DNA from: Sphingomonas radiodurans | GTDB taxonomy: Bacteria; Pseudomonadota; Alphaproteobacteria; Sphingomonadales; Sphingomonadaceae | Assembly (NCBI RefSeq): GCF_020866845.1 | Contig: NZ_CP086594.1 | Span: 3,314,001 to 3,378,000 of the forward strand | Length of the DNA: 64,000 nt | Reading direction: 5' to 3' | Part shown: in pieces, positions 16,630 to 24,605 of the stretch | How the letters are laid out: each line of letters begins with the position of its first letter | Position numbering within the stretch: position 1 is the stretch's first letter | Program-made: the position numbers and the translations under genes | Notes under the pieces: generated by a model | Seen by the model: the letters and a program-made list of their open reading frames with translations, nothing else | Database searches by the model: none | What the model was told of the DNA's origin: nothing

Positions 16630-17784
16630 ATGGCCTCCGACAATCCTCTCGCGCTCTACATCCACTGGCCGTTCTGCGTCTCGAAATGCCCCTATTGCGA
16701 TTTCAACAGCCATGTCCGCGAGGCGGTCGATCAGCAGCGCTGGCGCGACGCGCTGCTCGCCGATCTCGCGCACGAGGCGGCGATGCTGCCCGGCCGCGAG
16801 CTCGGGTCGATCTTCTTCGGCGGCGGCACGCCCTCGCTGATGCCGCCTGCGACGGTCGCAGCGCTGATCGGCGCCGCGGCGCGGCACTGGCGCTTCGCCC
16901 GCGGGATCGAGATTACGCTGGAGGCGAACCCCTCGTCCGTCGAAGCGGCGCGCTTCGCTGATCTCGCCACCGCCGGGGTCAACCGCGTGTCGCTCGGGCT
17001 GCAGGCGCTCGACGATGTCGCGCTGCGCTTCCTCGACCGCGCGCATGACGTGAACGAAGGGCTCGCCGCTCTCGGCATCGCGCAATCCGTGTTCCCGCGC
17101 GTCAGCTTCGACCTGATCTATGCCCGCCCTAGCCAGACGCTCGCCGCCTGGGAGGCGGAGCTGACCCGCGCGCTGAGCTTCGGCACCGAACACCTCTCGC
17201 TCTACCAGCTGACGATCGAACCCGGCACGCGTTTCGCCACCGAGGCGGCAGCGGGCCGGCTCACCATCCCCGACGAGGATACCGCCGCCGACCTGTTCGA
17301 GAAGACGCGCGCGATGACCGCCGCGGCCGGCATCCCGGCCTATGAAATCAGCAACCATGCCCGCCCCGGCGCGGAGAGCCGCCACAACCTAGCATACTGG
17401 CGCTACCGCGATTACGCCGGGGTCGGCCCCGGCGCGCACGGGCGTCGGGGCGGGCTGGCGACGGTGCGGCGGCGCAAACCCGAGAACTGGCTCGCCGCGG
17501 TCGACCGTAACATGCACGGGATCGAGATCGAGGAGCCGCTCGCCCCCGGCACGCGATCGTCGGAGGCGCTGCTGATGGGGCTGCGACTGCGCGAAGGCGT
17601 CGATCTCGCCCGCGTCGCGCGGCTCGCGGGCGCCGAGATCGCCGACGTCGTCGACGAACGCGCGATCGCCCGGCTGCCCGATTTCATCCAGCGCGACGGC
17701 GATCGCCTGCGCGTTACCGACCGCGGGATGCTGCTGCTCGATGCCATCCTGCCGCAAGTGGTGAAGGACGTGGTGCCGGCATAA
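16630..17784 (+). CDS. hemW: HemW, radical SAM haem chaperone / coproporphyrinogen III oxidase-like
   Basis: A 384-residue radical SAM protein. The cluster motif is IHWPFCVSKCPYCDF with Cys16, Cys20 and Cys23. It continues SIFFGGGTPSLM, EITLEANPSS, GVNRVSLGLQALDD and the C-terminal HemN domain with SEALLMGLRLREGVD. The HemW group carries CxxxCxxC without the extra N-terminal residues of HemN, and transfers haem rather than oxidising coproporphyrinogen. The start at 16630 places the radical SAM core at the N-terminus; 16591 would overlap the divergent gene. Confidence 0.95.
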   Translation: MASDNPLALYIHWPFCVSKCPYCDFNSHVREAVDQQRWRDALLADLAHEAAMLPGRELGSIFFGGGTPSLMPPATVAALIGAAARHWRFARGIEITLEANPSSVEAARFADLATAGVNRVSLGLQALDDVALRFLDRAHDVNEGLAALGIAQSVFPRVSFDLIYARPSQTLAAWEAELTRALSFGTEHLSLYQLTIEPGTRFATEAAAGRLTIPDEDTAADLFEKTRAMTAAAGIPAYEISNHARPGAESRHNLAYWRYRDYAGVGPGAHGRRGGLATVRRRKPENWLAAVDRNMHGIEIEEPLAPGTRSSEALLMGLRLREGVDLARVARLAGAEIADVVDERAIARLPDFIQRDGDRLRVTDRGMLLLDAILPQVVKDVVPA

Positions 17785-17790
17785 ACTCTT

Positions 17791-17869
17791 CGTCACCCCG
17801 GACTTGATCCGGGGCCCCGCTCTCTAACCGGCAGAAGAAGCGGGGCCCGGGATCAAGTCCGGGGTGACG
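17791..17869. repeat. Palindromic intergenic repeat, family A
   Basis: Near-perfect inverted repeat with arms beginning CGTCACCCCGGACTTGATCC and ending GGATCAAGTCCGGGGTGACG, loop CTCTAACCGGCAGAAG. It follows hemW and faces the 3' end of the small membrane protein gene, consistent with a shared terminator. Confidence 0.9.
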
Positions 17870-17894
17870 GATAATGGGCGTGACGCAAGCGAAG

Positions 17895-18062
17895 TCACAA
17901 ACCCCACCACACCAGCACCATCAGCACCAGCGCCACCACCACGAACGCCAGATGCCCCCGCCCCGGATCACGCTCGGGTCGATCGACGAAGATCGCCGGC
18001 GCATCGGGATCGGGGATGCCGGGCGGCGGGCCGTCGAGCGGCGGTTCGCGTCTGTCGGTCAT
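17895..18062 (-). CDS. Small single-pass membrane protein, 55 residues
   Basis: Starts MTDRREPPLDGPPPGIPDPD at 18062 and ends in a hydrophobic segment (about residues 37-54, HLAFVVVALVLMVLVWWGL). A proline-rich cytoplasmic N-terminus is followed by a C-terminal membrane anchor. Such short tail-anchored proteins occur beside unrelated genes in sphingomonads; no function is assigned. It lies 59 bases downstream of the LysR gene on the same strand and may be read through from it. Confidence 0.6.
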   Translation of the reverse strand: MTDRREPPLDGPPPGIPDPDAPAIFVDRPERDPGRGHLAFVVVALVLMVLVWWGL

Positions 18063-18121
18063 GCGATCAACTCCCCACCGTCGGCCAGCCACGCCGTCAT
18101 GCGTGGTGCAGGCCGCGCTGG

Positions 18122-18988
18122 TCAACCGGTGACCGCGGTCGCCTCGCGCAGCCACTGGCTCACCGCCTGGATGCGCGGCGCGGTCTGGCCGTCGGCGTGC
18201 GTCACGAACCAGAAGGCGCGCGTCAGCACTAGATCGGGCAGCACCGACACGAGCGCCGCATCCTTCGCCGCGACGAAATCGGGCAAAATCCCAATGCCGG
18301 CGCCCGATCGTACCATCGCATGCTGCACGTTGATGCTGGTCGATCGCAGCCGCGCGACCAGCCCGTCGTGGACCTCCGACAGATAGTCGAGCTCGGGCGC
18401 ATGAATATGTTCGGGCACGTATCCGATCAGCACATGCCGCTCGAGCGCCGCGCGATCGGCGGGCGTTCCATGCGCCGCCAGATGCGCCGGCGTTGCGTAA
18501 AGCCGCAGGCGATAGTCCGCGAGCCGTGTGGCGATCAGCTGCCGGTTGCGCGGCCGGGCGAGCATCACCGCGATATCCGCCTCGCGCTTCGACGGATCGA
18601 GGAAGCCCGACGCGGTGATCAGGTCGAGCCGAATACGCGGATGCGCCGCCTGAAACCGCGCGAGCCGCGGCGCGAGCACATGCGTCGCCAGCCCCTCCGC
18701 GACGCTCAGCCGCACATGCCCCGCCACCCCGCTGCCGCGCTCTCCTTCCGTTGCGGACAGGATCGACGCGTCGATCGTCTCGGCGTGCTGCAGCAATTGC
18801 TGCCCCGCTTCGCTCAACCGCCGTTCGCCACCGACCGTCTCGAACAGCGGCTGCCCGATGCTCGCCTCCAGCCGCTGGAGCCGACGCCCCACCGTCGTCG
18901 TATCGATCCCCAGCGCCCGCGCCGCCGCCGCGATCCGCCCGGCATGCGCGACGGCGAGGAAGATGCGCAAATCGTCCCAATTCTTCAT
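18122..18988 (-). CDS. LysR-family transcriptional regulator
   Basis: A 288-residue regulator with an N-terminal winged helix (about residues 1-60: DDLRIFLAVAHAGRIAAAARALGID then VGRRLQRLEASIGQPLFE) and a periplasmic-binding-protein-like effector domain (about 90-288). It is divergent from mmsA, so regulation of the valine-degradation operon by this protein is the simplest reading, though only inferred. A perfect 7-base inverted repeat in the shared upstream region (19177-19199) is a candidate operator. Confidence 0.92.
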   Translation of the reverse strand: MKNWDDLRIFLAVAHAGRIAAAARALGIDTTTVGRRLQRLEASIGQPLFETVGGERRLSEAGQQLLQHAETIDASILSATEGERGSGVAGHVRLSVAEGLATHVLAPRLARFQAAHPRIRLDLITASGFLDPSKREADIAVMLARPRNRQLIATRLADYRLRLYATPAHLAAHGTPADRAALERHVLIGYVPEHIHAPELDYLSEVHDGLVARLRSTSINVQHAMVRSGAGIGILPDFVAAKDAALVSVLPDLVLTRAFWFVTHADGQTAPRIQAVSQWLREATAVTG

Positions 18989-19016
18989 GCGTTCACCACC
19001 TTGGTCGCTGTCCTAA

Positions 19017-19139
19017 CCTCCGTTCGTGCTGAGGAGGTACTGAGCCGAAGGCGAAGTGCCGTCTCGAAGCAGATGGCGGGGCATGCCCTTCGAGACGGCA
19101 TCTCGCTACGCTCGGCACCTCCTCAGGGAGAACGGAGGT
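19017..19139. repeat. Palindromic intergenic repeat, family C
   Basis: A long imperfect palindrome whose outer arms are ACCTCCGTTCGTGCTGAGGA on the left and its near complement ending GAACGGAGGT on the right, with an inner pair GCCGTCTCGAAG / CTTCGAGACGGC. It occupies much of the intergenic space between the LysR gene and mmsA. A shorter relative sits at 26499-26571. Confidence 0.8.
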
Positions 19140-19176
19140 GGCGGGGCAAGACGGGCCTGAAGCGAATGTCTTGCAT

Positions 19177-19199
19177 TTTCGCACCCCCACCCTGCGAAA
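19177..19199. promoter_or_regulatory. Candidate operator, perfect 7-base inverted repeat
   Basis: TTTCGCA (19177-19183), nine bases, TGCGAAA (19193-19199), in the LysR-mmsA intergenic region and about 65 bases upstream of the mmsA ATG. Dyads of this size between a LysR gene and its divergent target are typical regulator sites. No binding evidence is available. Confidence 0.45.
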
Positions 19200-19263
19200 T
19201 CAACCTCTTGTATGCAGAAACGCCCAGCGGCTACAAGGCGGCAACGATATTCCGGAGAGACCC

Positions 19264-20763
19264 ATGCGCATCATCGATCACTATATCGCCGGAGCGTCCG
19301 GCGCAGCCGGCGGGCGCACCTCCGACGTATTCGATCCCAACACAGGCCAGGTGCAGGCAACGGTGAACCTCGGTACGCAGGCCGATCTCGACCGCGCCGT
19401 CGCCGCCGCGCAAGTCGCGCAGCCAGCCTGGGCCGCGACCAATCCGCAGCGCCGCGCGCGCGTGATGTTCGCGTTCAAGGCGCTGGTCGACGCGCATATC
19501 GACGAACTCGCACACATGCTGTCGTCCGAGCACGGCAAGGTGATCGCCGATTCGAAGGGTGACATCCAGCGCGGCCTCGAAGTGATCGAATTCTGCTGCG
19601 GCATCCCGCACGTGCTGAAGGGTGAATACACGCAAGGCGCCGGCCCCGGCATCGACGTCTATTCGATGCGCCAGCCGCTCGGCATCGGCGCGGGCATCAC
19701 GCCGTTCAACTTCCCCGCGATGATCCCGCTGTGGATGAGCGGAGTCGCGATCGCCACCGGGAACGCCTTCATCCTGAAGCCATCGGAGCGCGATCCCAGC
19801 CTCCCGGTCCGCCTCGCCGAACTGTTCCGCGAGGCCGGGCTGCCGGAGGGCATCCTGCAGGTCGTCAATGGCGACAAGGAAATGGTCGACGCGATCCTCG
19901 ATCACCCCGCGATCTCGGCCGTCAGCTTCGTCGGCTCCTCCGACATCGCGCATTATGTGTACCGCCGCGGCGTCGCAGCGGGGAAGCGCGTCCAGGCGAT
20001 GGGCGGCGCGAAGAACCACGGCATCGTCATGCCCGACGCCGATCTCGACCAGGTCGTCGCCGATCTGTCGGGCGCCGCCTTCGGCTCTGCCGGCGAGCGC
20101 TGCATGGCGCTGCCCGTCGTCGTCCCTGTCGGCGAGAAGACCGCCATCGCGCTGCGCGAAAAGCTGCTTCCCGCCATCGCCGCGTTGCGCGTCGGCGTCT
20201 CGACCGACAATGATGCGCATTACGGCCCGGTGGTGAACGCCGCGCACCGCACCCGCATCGAGAACTGGATCCAGACAGGCGTCGACGAGGGTGCCGAGCT
20301 GGTCGTCGACGGTCGCGGCTTCCAGCTGCAAGGCCACGAGCAGGGCTTCTTTATCGGGCCGAGCCTGTTCGATCACGTCACGCCCGACATGAGCGCGTAC
20401 AAGGAAGAGATCTTCGGCCCCGTCCTCCAGATCGTCCGCGCGAAGGACTTCGAGGAAGCGGTGCGCCTGCCGAGCGACCATCAATATGGCAACGGCGTCG
20501 CGATCTTCACCCGCAACGGCCACGCTGCGCGCGAGTTCGCCGCGCGCGTCAACGTCGGCATGGTTGGCATCAACGTGCCGATCCCGGTGCCGGTGGCGTA
20601 CCACACCTTCGGCGGCTGGAAGCGCTCGGCGTTCGGCGACACCAACCAGCACGGCATGGAAGGCGTGAAATTCTGGACGAAGGTGAAGACGATCACGCAG
20701 CGCTGGCCCGATGGCGGCACCGGCGACGCCGCCAATGCGTTCGTCATCCCGACGATGGGGTGA
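19264..20763 (+). CDS. mmsA: CoA-acylating methylmalonate-semialdehyde dehydrogenase
   Basis: A 499-residue NAD-dependent enzyme that converts methylmalonate semialdehyde to propionyl-CoA and CO2, the last step of distal valine degradation. It has the aldehyde dehydrogenase fold: PFNFPAMIPLWM and LKPSERDP for cofactor binding, SFVGSSDIAHYVY, and the catalytic cysteine in SAGERCMALPVVV. The late motif EEIFGPVLQIVRAKDFEEA and GIGAGITPFNFP are characteristic of MmsA. Start at 19264 has GGAGAG upstream. It opens an operon running to about 25957; the next frame starts at its stop codon. Confidence 0.96.
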   Translation: MRIIDHYIAGASGAAGGRTSDVFDPNTGQVQATVNLGTQADLDRAVAAAQVAQPAWAATNPQRRARVMFAFKALVDAHIDELAHMLSSEHGKVIADSKGDIQRGLEVIEFCCGIPHVLKGEYTQGAGPGIDVYSMRQPLGIGAGITPFNFPAMIPLWMSGVAIATGNAFILKPSERDPSLPVRLAELFREAGLPEGILQVVNGDKEMVDAILDHPAISAVSFVGSSDIAHYVYRRGVAAGKRVQAMGGAKNHGIVMPDADLDQVVADLSGAAFGSAGERCMALPVVVPVGEKTAIALREKLLPAIAALRVGVSTDNDAHYGPVVNAAHRTRIENWIQTGVDEGAELVVDGRGFQLQGHEQGFFIGPSLFDHVTPDMSAYKEEIFGPVLQIVRAKDFEEAVRLPSDHQYGNGVAIFTRNGHAAREFAARVNVGMVGINVPIPVPVAYHTFGGWKRSAFGDTNQHGMEGVKFWTKVKTITQRWPDGGTGDAANAFVIPTMG

Positions 20764-21236
20764 ACGGCATGATTAGGACGATTGTGACAGGGCTGGGGGT
20801 GTTGCTGCTCGCTGGCTGCGAAGTGCCGATGCCCGAGCAGGCGAACGATACGCCGATGACCGAAGGTGGCTTCAACATGGTCCACGCGGCCGATGCCAGC
20901 GTGCCGACGGTGGAGCCAAGCGCCGACACGGCCGGTCGATTGCCGGCGGCGTTCCTGGGCCGCTGGGGCCTGGTGCCGGCCGATTGCACCTCCACGCGCG
21001 GCGACAACAAGGGGCTGATGACGGTCGAGGCCGATCGCCTCAGCTTCTACGAATCGCGCGCGACGATCGCGAAGCTCGCAATCATCTCCCCCACCGAGCT
21101 ACGCGCCACGCTCGCCTTCACCGGCGAAGGGCAGGAATGGACGCAGGATACGCCGCTTATGCTCGAGCATGAAGGCAATGTCCTGACGCGCTTCGCCGAC
21201 GGACAGACCTTGCGCTACACCCGCTGCGGCGTTTGA
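20760..21236 (+). CDS. Small lipoprotein inside the valine operon
   Basis: A 158-residue protein starting GTG at 20760 (overlapping the mmsA stop) or ATG at 20769. The N-terminus MIRTIVTGLGVLLLAGCEVP has a lipobox LAGC. The mature part has FLGRWGLVPADCTSTRGDNKGLMTV and two further cysteines (C in PADC and in YTRCGV). The pattern resembles small sphingomonad lipoproteins with a lipocalin-like 'GRWG...C' core. It has no known role in valine breakdown, so its place between mmsA and the dehydrogenase is unusual. Confidence 0.72.
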   Translation: MNGMIRTIVTGLGVLLLAGCEVPMPEQANDTPMTEGGFNMVHAADASVPTVEPSADTAGRLPAAFLGRWGLVPADCTSTRGDNKGLMTVEADRLSFYESRATIAKLAIISPTELRATLAFTGEGQEWTQDTPLMLEHEGNVLTRFADGQTLRYTRCGV

Positions 21237-21244
21237 GAGACCCA

Positions 21245-22390
21245 ATGGAAAATCAGTTCGACCTCACCGATGACCAGCGCGAGATCCAGGAGCTGGCGCG
21301 CCGCTTCACCGCGGACCGGATCACGCCGCATGCCGCCGAGTGGGACGAGAAGCACATCTTCCCGCGGGACACGATCAAGGCCGCGGCGGAGCTGGGTTTC
21401 GCCGCGATCTACGTGAGCGAGGAGAGCGGCGGGATTGCGCTGGGCCGGCTCGAAGCCGCGCTGATCATGGAAGCTATGGCCTATGGATGCCCCGCGACCA
21501 GCGCGTTCATCTCGATCCACAATATGGCGGCGTGGATGATCGACCGCTTCGGTTCAGACGACGTGAAGGCGCGCTATCTGCCCGATCTCGTCACGATGGA
21601 GCGGATCGCGAGCTATTGCCTCACCGAACCCGGCTCGGGCTCGGACGCCGCCGCGCTCAAGACCAGCGCACGGCTCGACGGCGATCATTACATCGTCAAC
21701 GGCTCGAAGCAGTTCATCTCGGGCGCGGGCGAGAACGAAGTCTATGTCACGATGGTTCGCACCGGTGCGGACGGGCCGAAGGGCATCTCATGCCTGGTCA
21801 TTGACAAGGACATGCCCGGCGTGTCGTTCGGCGCGAACGAGCGCAAGCTCGGCTGGCACGCGCAGCCCACACGGCAGGTTCTGTTCGACAATGTGAAGGT
21901 GCCCGTCGCCAACCGCGTCGGCGCGGAAGGCGAGGGGTTCCGCATCGCGATGATGGGGCTCGACGGCGGCCGGCTCAACATCGGCGCCTGCTCGCTGGGC
22001 GGCGCGCAACGCTGCCTCGACGAGGCGATCGCCTACACCAAGGATCGCCAGCAGTTCGGCAAGCCGATCGCGGACTTCCAGAACACCCAGTTCATGCTCG
22101 CCGACATGGATACCGAGCTGCAAGCCGCGCGCTATTTGCTGTACGTTGCCGCCGCAAAGGTCAGCGCGAACGCGCCCGACAAGACGCGCTTCGCCGCCAT
22201 GGCAAAGCGGCTCGCGACCGACACCGGATCGGGCGTGGTCGATCGCGCGCTGCAGTTGCACGGCGGCTACGGTTATCTGATGGATTACCCGATCGAACGC
22301 TTCTGGCGTGACTTGCGCGTCCATTCGATCCTTGAAGGGACGAACCAGGTGATGCGGATGATCGTCGGGCGCGAGCTGACGCGACAGTAA
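21245..22390 (+). CDS. Acyl-CoA dehydrogenase, probable isobutyryl-CoA dehydrogenase
   Basis: A 381-residue FAD enzyme expected to oxidise isobutyryl-CoA to methacrylyl-CoA. Typical motifs are YCLTEPGSGSDAAAL (flavin and substrate loop), SGAGENEVYVTMVRTG, RQQFGKPIADFQNTQF, QLHGGYGYLMDYPIERFWRD, and the catalytic-glutamate segment SILEGTNQVMRMIVGREL. Substrate preference is inferred from its position between mmsA and the 3-hydroxyisobutyryl-CoA hydrolase gene. It begins nine bases after the lipoprotein stop. Confidence 0.9.
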   Translation: MENQFDLTDDQREIQELARRFTADRITPHAAEWDEKHIFPRDTIKAAAELGFAAIYVSEESGGIALGRLEAALIMEAMAYGCPATSAFISIHNMAAWMIDRFGSDDVKARYLPDLVTMERIASYCLTEPGSGSDAAALKTSARLDGDHYIVNGSKQFISGAGENEVYVTMVRTGADGPKGISCLVIDKDMPGVSFGANERKLGWHAQPTRQVLFDNVKVPVANRVGAEGEGFRIAMMGLDGGRLNIGACSLGGAQRCLDEAIAYTKDRQQFGKPIADFQNTQFMLADMDTELQAARYLLYVAAAKVSANAPDKTRFAAMAKRLATDTGSGVVDRALQLHGGYGYLMDYPIERFWRDLRVHSILEGTNQVMRMIVGRELTRQ

Positions 22391-22397
22391 ATTTATA

Positions 22398-22530
22398 GAT
22401 CCTCCCCGGAACGGGGAGGGGGACCATGCGAAGCATGGTGGAGGGGGGCCGCCACAGACGGTCAGGTGGGGGCAAGCCCCCTCCACCACCGGCTTCGCCG
22501 GCGGTCCCCCTCCCCGTGCCGGGGAGGATC
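22398..22530. repeat. Palindromic intergenic repeat, family B
   Basis: Outer arms GATCCTCCCCGGAACGGGGA and, on the right, CCCCGTGCCGGGGAGGATC; inner arms GGTGGAGGGGG and CCCCCTCCACCACC. It fills the gap between the dehydrogenase and hydrolase genes and ends one base before the next ATG. The right end supplies GGGGAGG (22521-22527). Confidence 0.88.
22521..22527 (+). promoter_or_regulatory. Ribosome binding site formed by the repeat
   Basis: GGGGAGG lies four bases before the ATG at 22532 and is part of the right arm of the family B palindrome. No other Shine-Dalgarno-like sequence precedes this start. The same bases pair with the left arm in the hairpin, so folding could limit translation. 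Confidence 0.6.
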
Positions 22531-22531
22531 G

Positions 22532-23575
22532 ATGACGCAAGACCTGATCGTTACCACCGAAGGCGCCGCCGGCCGCATCCGGCTCAACCGTCCCAAGGCG
22601 ATTCACGCGCTCAACACCGCGATGTGCGACGGCGTGCTCGAAGCGCTCGAAGCCTGGCGCACCGACGATGACGTCCGCGCAGTGATCATCGACCATGCCG
22701 AGGGGCGTGGCTTCTGCGCCGGCGGCGACATCCGCATGCTGGCCGAAAGCGGTGCCAAGGATGGCGTCGAGGCACGCCAGTTCTTCCACACCGAATATCG
22801 CATGAACCACCGGCTGTTCACGTACGCCAAGCCGGTGATCGCGTTCATGGACGGCATCACGATGGGCGGCGGCGTCGGCATCTCGCAGCCGTGTGACTAT
22901 ACGATCGCCACCGAGAATACGAAGCTCGCCATGCCCGAAACCGGCATCGGCCTGTTCCCCGATGTCGGCGGCGGCTGGTATCTGTCGCGGCTGCCGGGGC
23001 GGATCGGCCAGTACCTCGCGCTCACCGGCCACCGGCTAGACGGCGCAGAATGCTATGCGCTCGGCCTCGCGACGCACTTCATCCCCGCCGCGAAGCTAGA
23101 GACGGTGAAGGCGCATATCGCCGAGGATCCCGCGCTGCTCGACGCGATCCTGCTCGACGCCTCGGCCGATCCCGGCAAGGCCAAGCTGCTCGACCGCCGC
23201 GCGGAGATCGATCGCCTGTTCGCCTCCGATGCGCTCGAAGAGGTGTTCGCCGCGCTCGAAGCCGATGACAGCGATTTCGCGCGCGAGACGTTCGCCACGC
23301 TCAAGACGAAGTCGCCACAGACGATGAAGGTCAGCCTCAAGCTGCTGCTCGACGGCGCGACCATGCCGACTTTCGAGGACGAGATGCGCCAGGAATATGC
23401 CGTCGGCGCGAAGGTGGTGCAGCGCCACGATTTCCTTGAAGGCGTCCGCGCGGTGATCGTCGACAAGGACAATGCCCCGCAGTGGGCCCCGGCGACGCCC
23501 GAAGGCGTGAGCGACCACGTCATCGACCAGATCTTCGCGCCGCTGCCCGATACCGAGGCGTGGACGCCCGAGTAA
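22532..23575 (+). CDS. 3-hydroxyisobutyryl-CoA hydrolase (enoyl-CoA hydratase/isomerase family)
   Basis: A 347-residue crotonase-fold enzyme that hydrolyses 3-hydroxyisobutyryl-CoA in valine degradation. Features that separate it from plain hydratases are its length (about 350 rather than 260) and the run [20 protein letters not shown], where the Glu and Asp of the HIBCH family sit. The oxyanion region is [11 protein letters not shown] and the glycine-rich helix [14 protein letters not shown]. The C-terminal extension (about 200-347) is also typical. The start at 22532 lies just after the repeat. Confidence 0.9.
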   Translation: MTQDLIVTTEGAAGRIRLNRPKAIHALNTAMCDGVLEALEAWRTDDDVRAVIIDHAEGRGFCAGGDIRMLAESGAKDGVEARQFFHTEYRMNHRLFTYAKPVIAFMDGITMGGGVGISQPCDYTIATENTKLAMPETGIGLFPDVGGGWYLSRLPGRIGQYLALTGHRLDGAECYALGLATHFIPAAKLETVKAHIAEDPALLDAILLDASADPGKAKLLDRRAEIDRLFASDALEEVFAALEADDSDFARETFATLKTKSPQTMKVSLKLLLDGATMPTFEDEMRQEYAVGAKVVQRHDFLEGVRAVIVDKDNAPQWAPATPEGVSDHVIDQIFAPLPDTEAWTPE

Positions 23576-23579
23576 CACT

Positions 23580-23660
23580 CGTCATCCCAGCGAAAGCTGG
23601 GATCTCGTGCCACATGGGTCGCATTCGCGGCCAGCGATCCCAGCTTTCGCTGGGATGACG
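23580..23660. repeat. Palindromic intergenic repeat, family A variant
   Basis: Arms CGTCATCCCAGCGAAAGCTG / GGGATC and GATCCC / CAGCTTTCGCTGGGATGACG. It shares the CGTCA...TGACG ends of family A but has a different inner stem (GCGAAAGC). It lies in the 94-base gap between the hydrolase and hydratase genes of the valine operon. Confidence 0.88.
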
Positions 23661-23669
23661 GAGGGACCA

Positions 23670-24452
23670 ATGACCACCTACGCCAACATCCTCGTCGAAC
23701 AGCGTGAAGCCGTCACGCTCGTCACGCTCAACCGCCCGCAATCGCTCAACGCGCTCAACACCGACGTGCTCGCCGATCTCGCCGCCGCGTTCGGCGCCTA
23801 TGACAAGGACGAAAGCCAGCGCTGCCTCGTCCTCACCGGCGCCGGCGAAAAGGCGTTCGCGGCGGGCGCCGACATCAAGCAGATGGCCGATCTGCCCGCC
23901 GCCGACTTTTTCCTGCAGGATTTCTTCGCCGGCTGGCAGACCGGCGTCGTCGCAACGCGCAAGCCGTGGATCGCCGCAGTCAACGGCTTCGCGCTGGGCG
24001 GAGGCTGCGAACTCGCGATGATGGCCGACTTCATCTATGCCGCCGATACGGCGAAGTTCGGCCAGCCCGAGATCAAGCTCGGCGTCGCGCCCGGCATGGG
24101 CGGCTCGCAGCGCATGACGCGGGCGATCGGCAAGGCCAAGGCAATGGAAATGTGCCTCACCGGCCGCATGATGGACGCCGCCGAGGCCGAACGCAGCGGG
24201 CTCGTCGCCAAGGTCGTCCCCGCCGCCAGCTTGATCGAGGAAACGCTCAAGACCGCCGCGCTCATCGCATCGATGCCGCCGATGGCCGCGATGGTGAACA
24301 AGGAAATGGTCAACACCGCGTTCGAAACGAACCTAGCCCAAGGCATCCTTACCGAGCGCCGCTTGTTCCAGATCCTCACCGCGACGCAGGACAAGGCGGA
24401 AGGTATGGCCGCGTTCATCGAAAAGCGCGCGGGAGTGTGGACGGGGCGGTAA
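23670..24452 (+). CDS. Enoyl-CoA hydratase
   Basis: A 260-residue crotonase-fold enzyme, likely hydrating methacrylyl-CoA to 3-hydroxyisobutyryl-CoA in this operon. The active-site regions are [14 protein letters not shown] and [17 protein letters not shown], followed by [20 protein letters not shown], with the two catalytic glutamates in GCELAM and PEIKLG. GGAGGG precedes the ATG at a proper distance, partly just beyond the repeat. Substrate is inferred from context; a general short-chain hydratase is also possible. Confidence 0.92.
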   Translation: MTTYANILVEQREAVTLVTLNRPQSLNALNTDVLADLAAAFGAYDKDESQRCLVLTGAGEKAFAAGADIKQMADLPAADFFLQDFFAGWQTGVVATRKPWIAAVNGFALGGGCELAMMADFIYAADTAKFGQPEIKLGVAPGMGGSQRMTRAIGKAKAMEMCLTGRMMDAAEAERSGLVAKVVPAASLIEETLKTAALIASMPPMAAMVNKEMVNTAFETNLAQGILTERRLFQILTATQDKAEGMAAFIEKRAGVWTGR

Positions 24453-24468
24453 CGTCACAAGGCTCAAG

Positions 24469-24587
24469 CCCCTCCCCTTCAGGGGAGGGGTCGGGGTGGG
24501 GGCTCTCCACAAGCGCCCGGCCTGCGGATGTAGGTCTCGGTGAGACGGGCAGCCCCCACCCCAACCCCTCCCCTGAAGGGGAGGGGA
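24469..24587. repeat. Palindromic intergenic repeat, family B
   Basis: Outer arms CCCCTCCCCTTCAGGGGAGG on the left and CCCTCCCCTGAAGGGGAGGG on the right, each itself a hairpin, with GGGGTGGGGGCT / AGCCCCCACCCC inside. It separates the hydratase gene from mmsB. Confidence 0.88.
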
Positions 24588-24605
24588 GTTTCTAGGAGAA
24601 TCAGA

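Noticed and set aside
19231..20652. Antisense frame of 473 codons opposite mmsA
   Set aside because: Shadow of mmsA; composition is His/Asp/Ala-rich with no motif.
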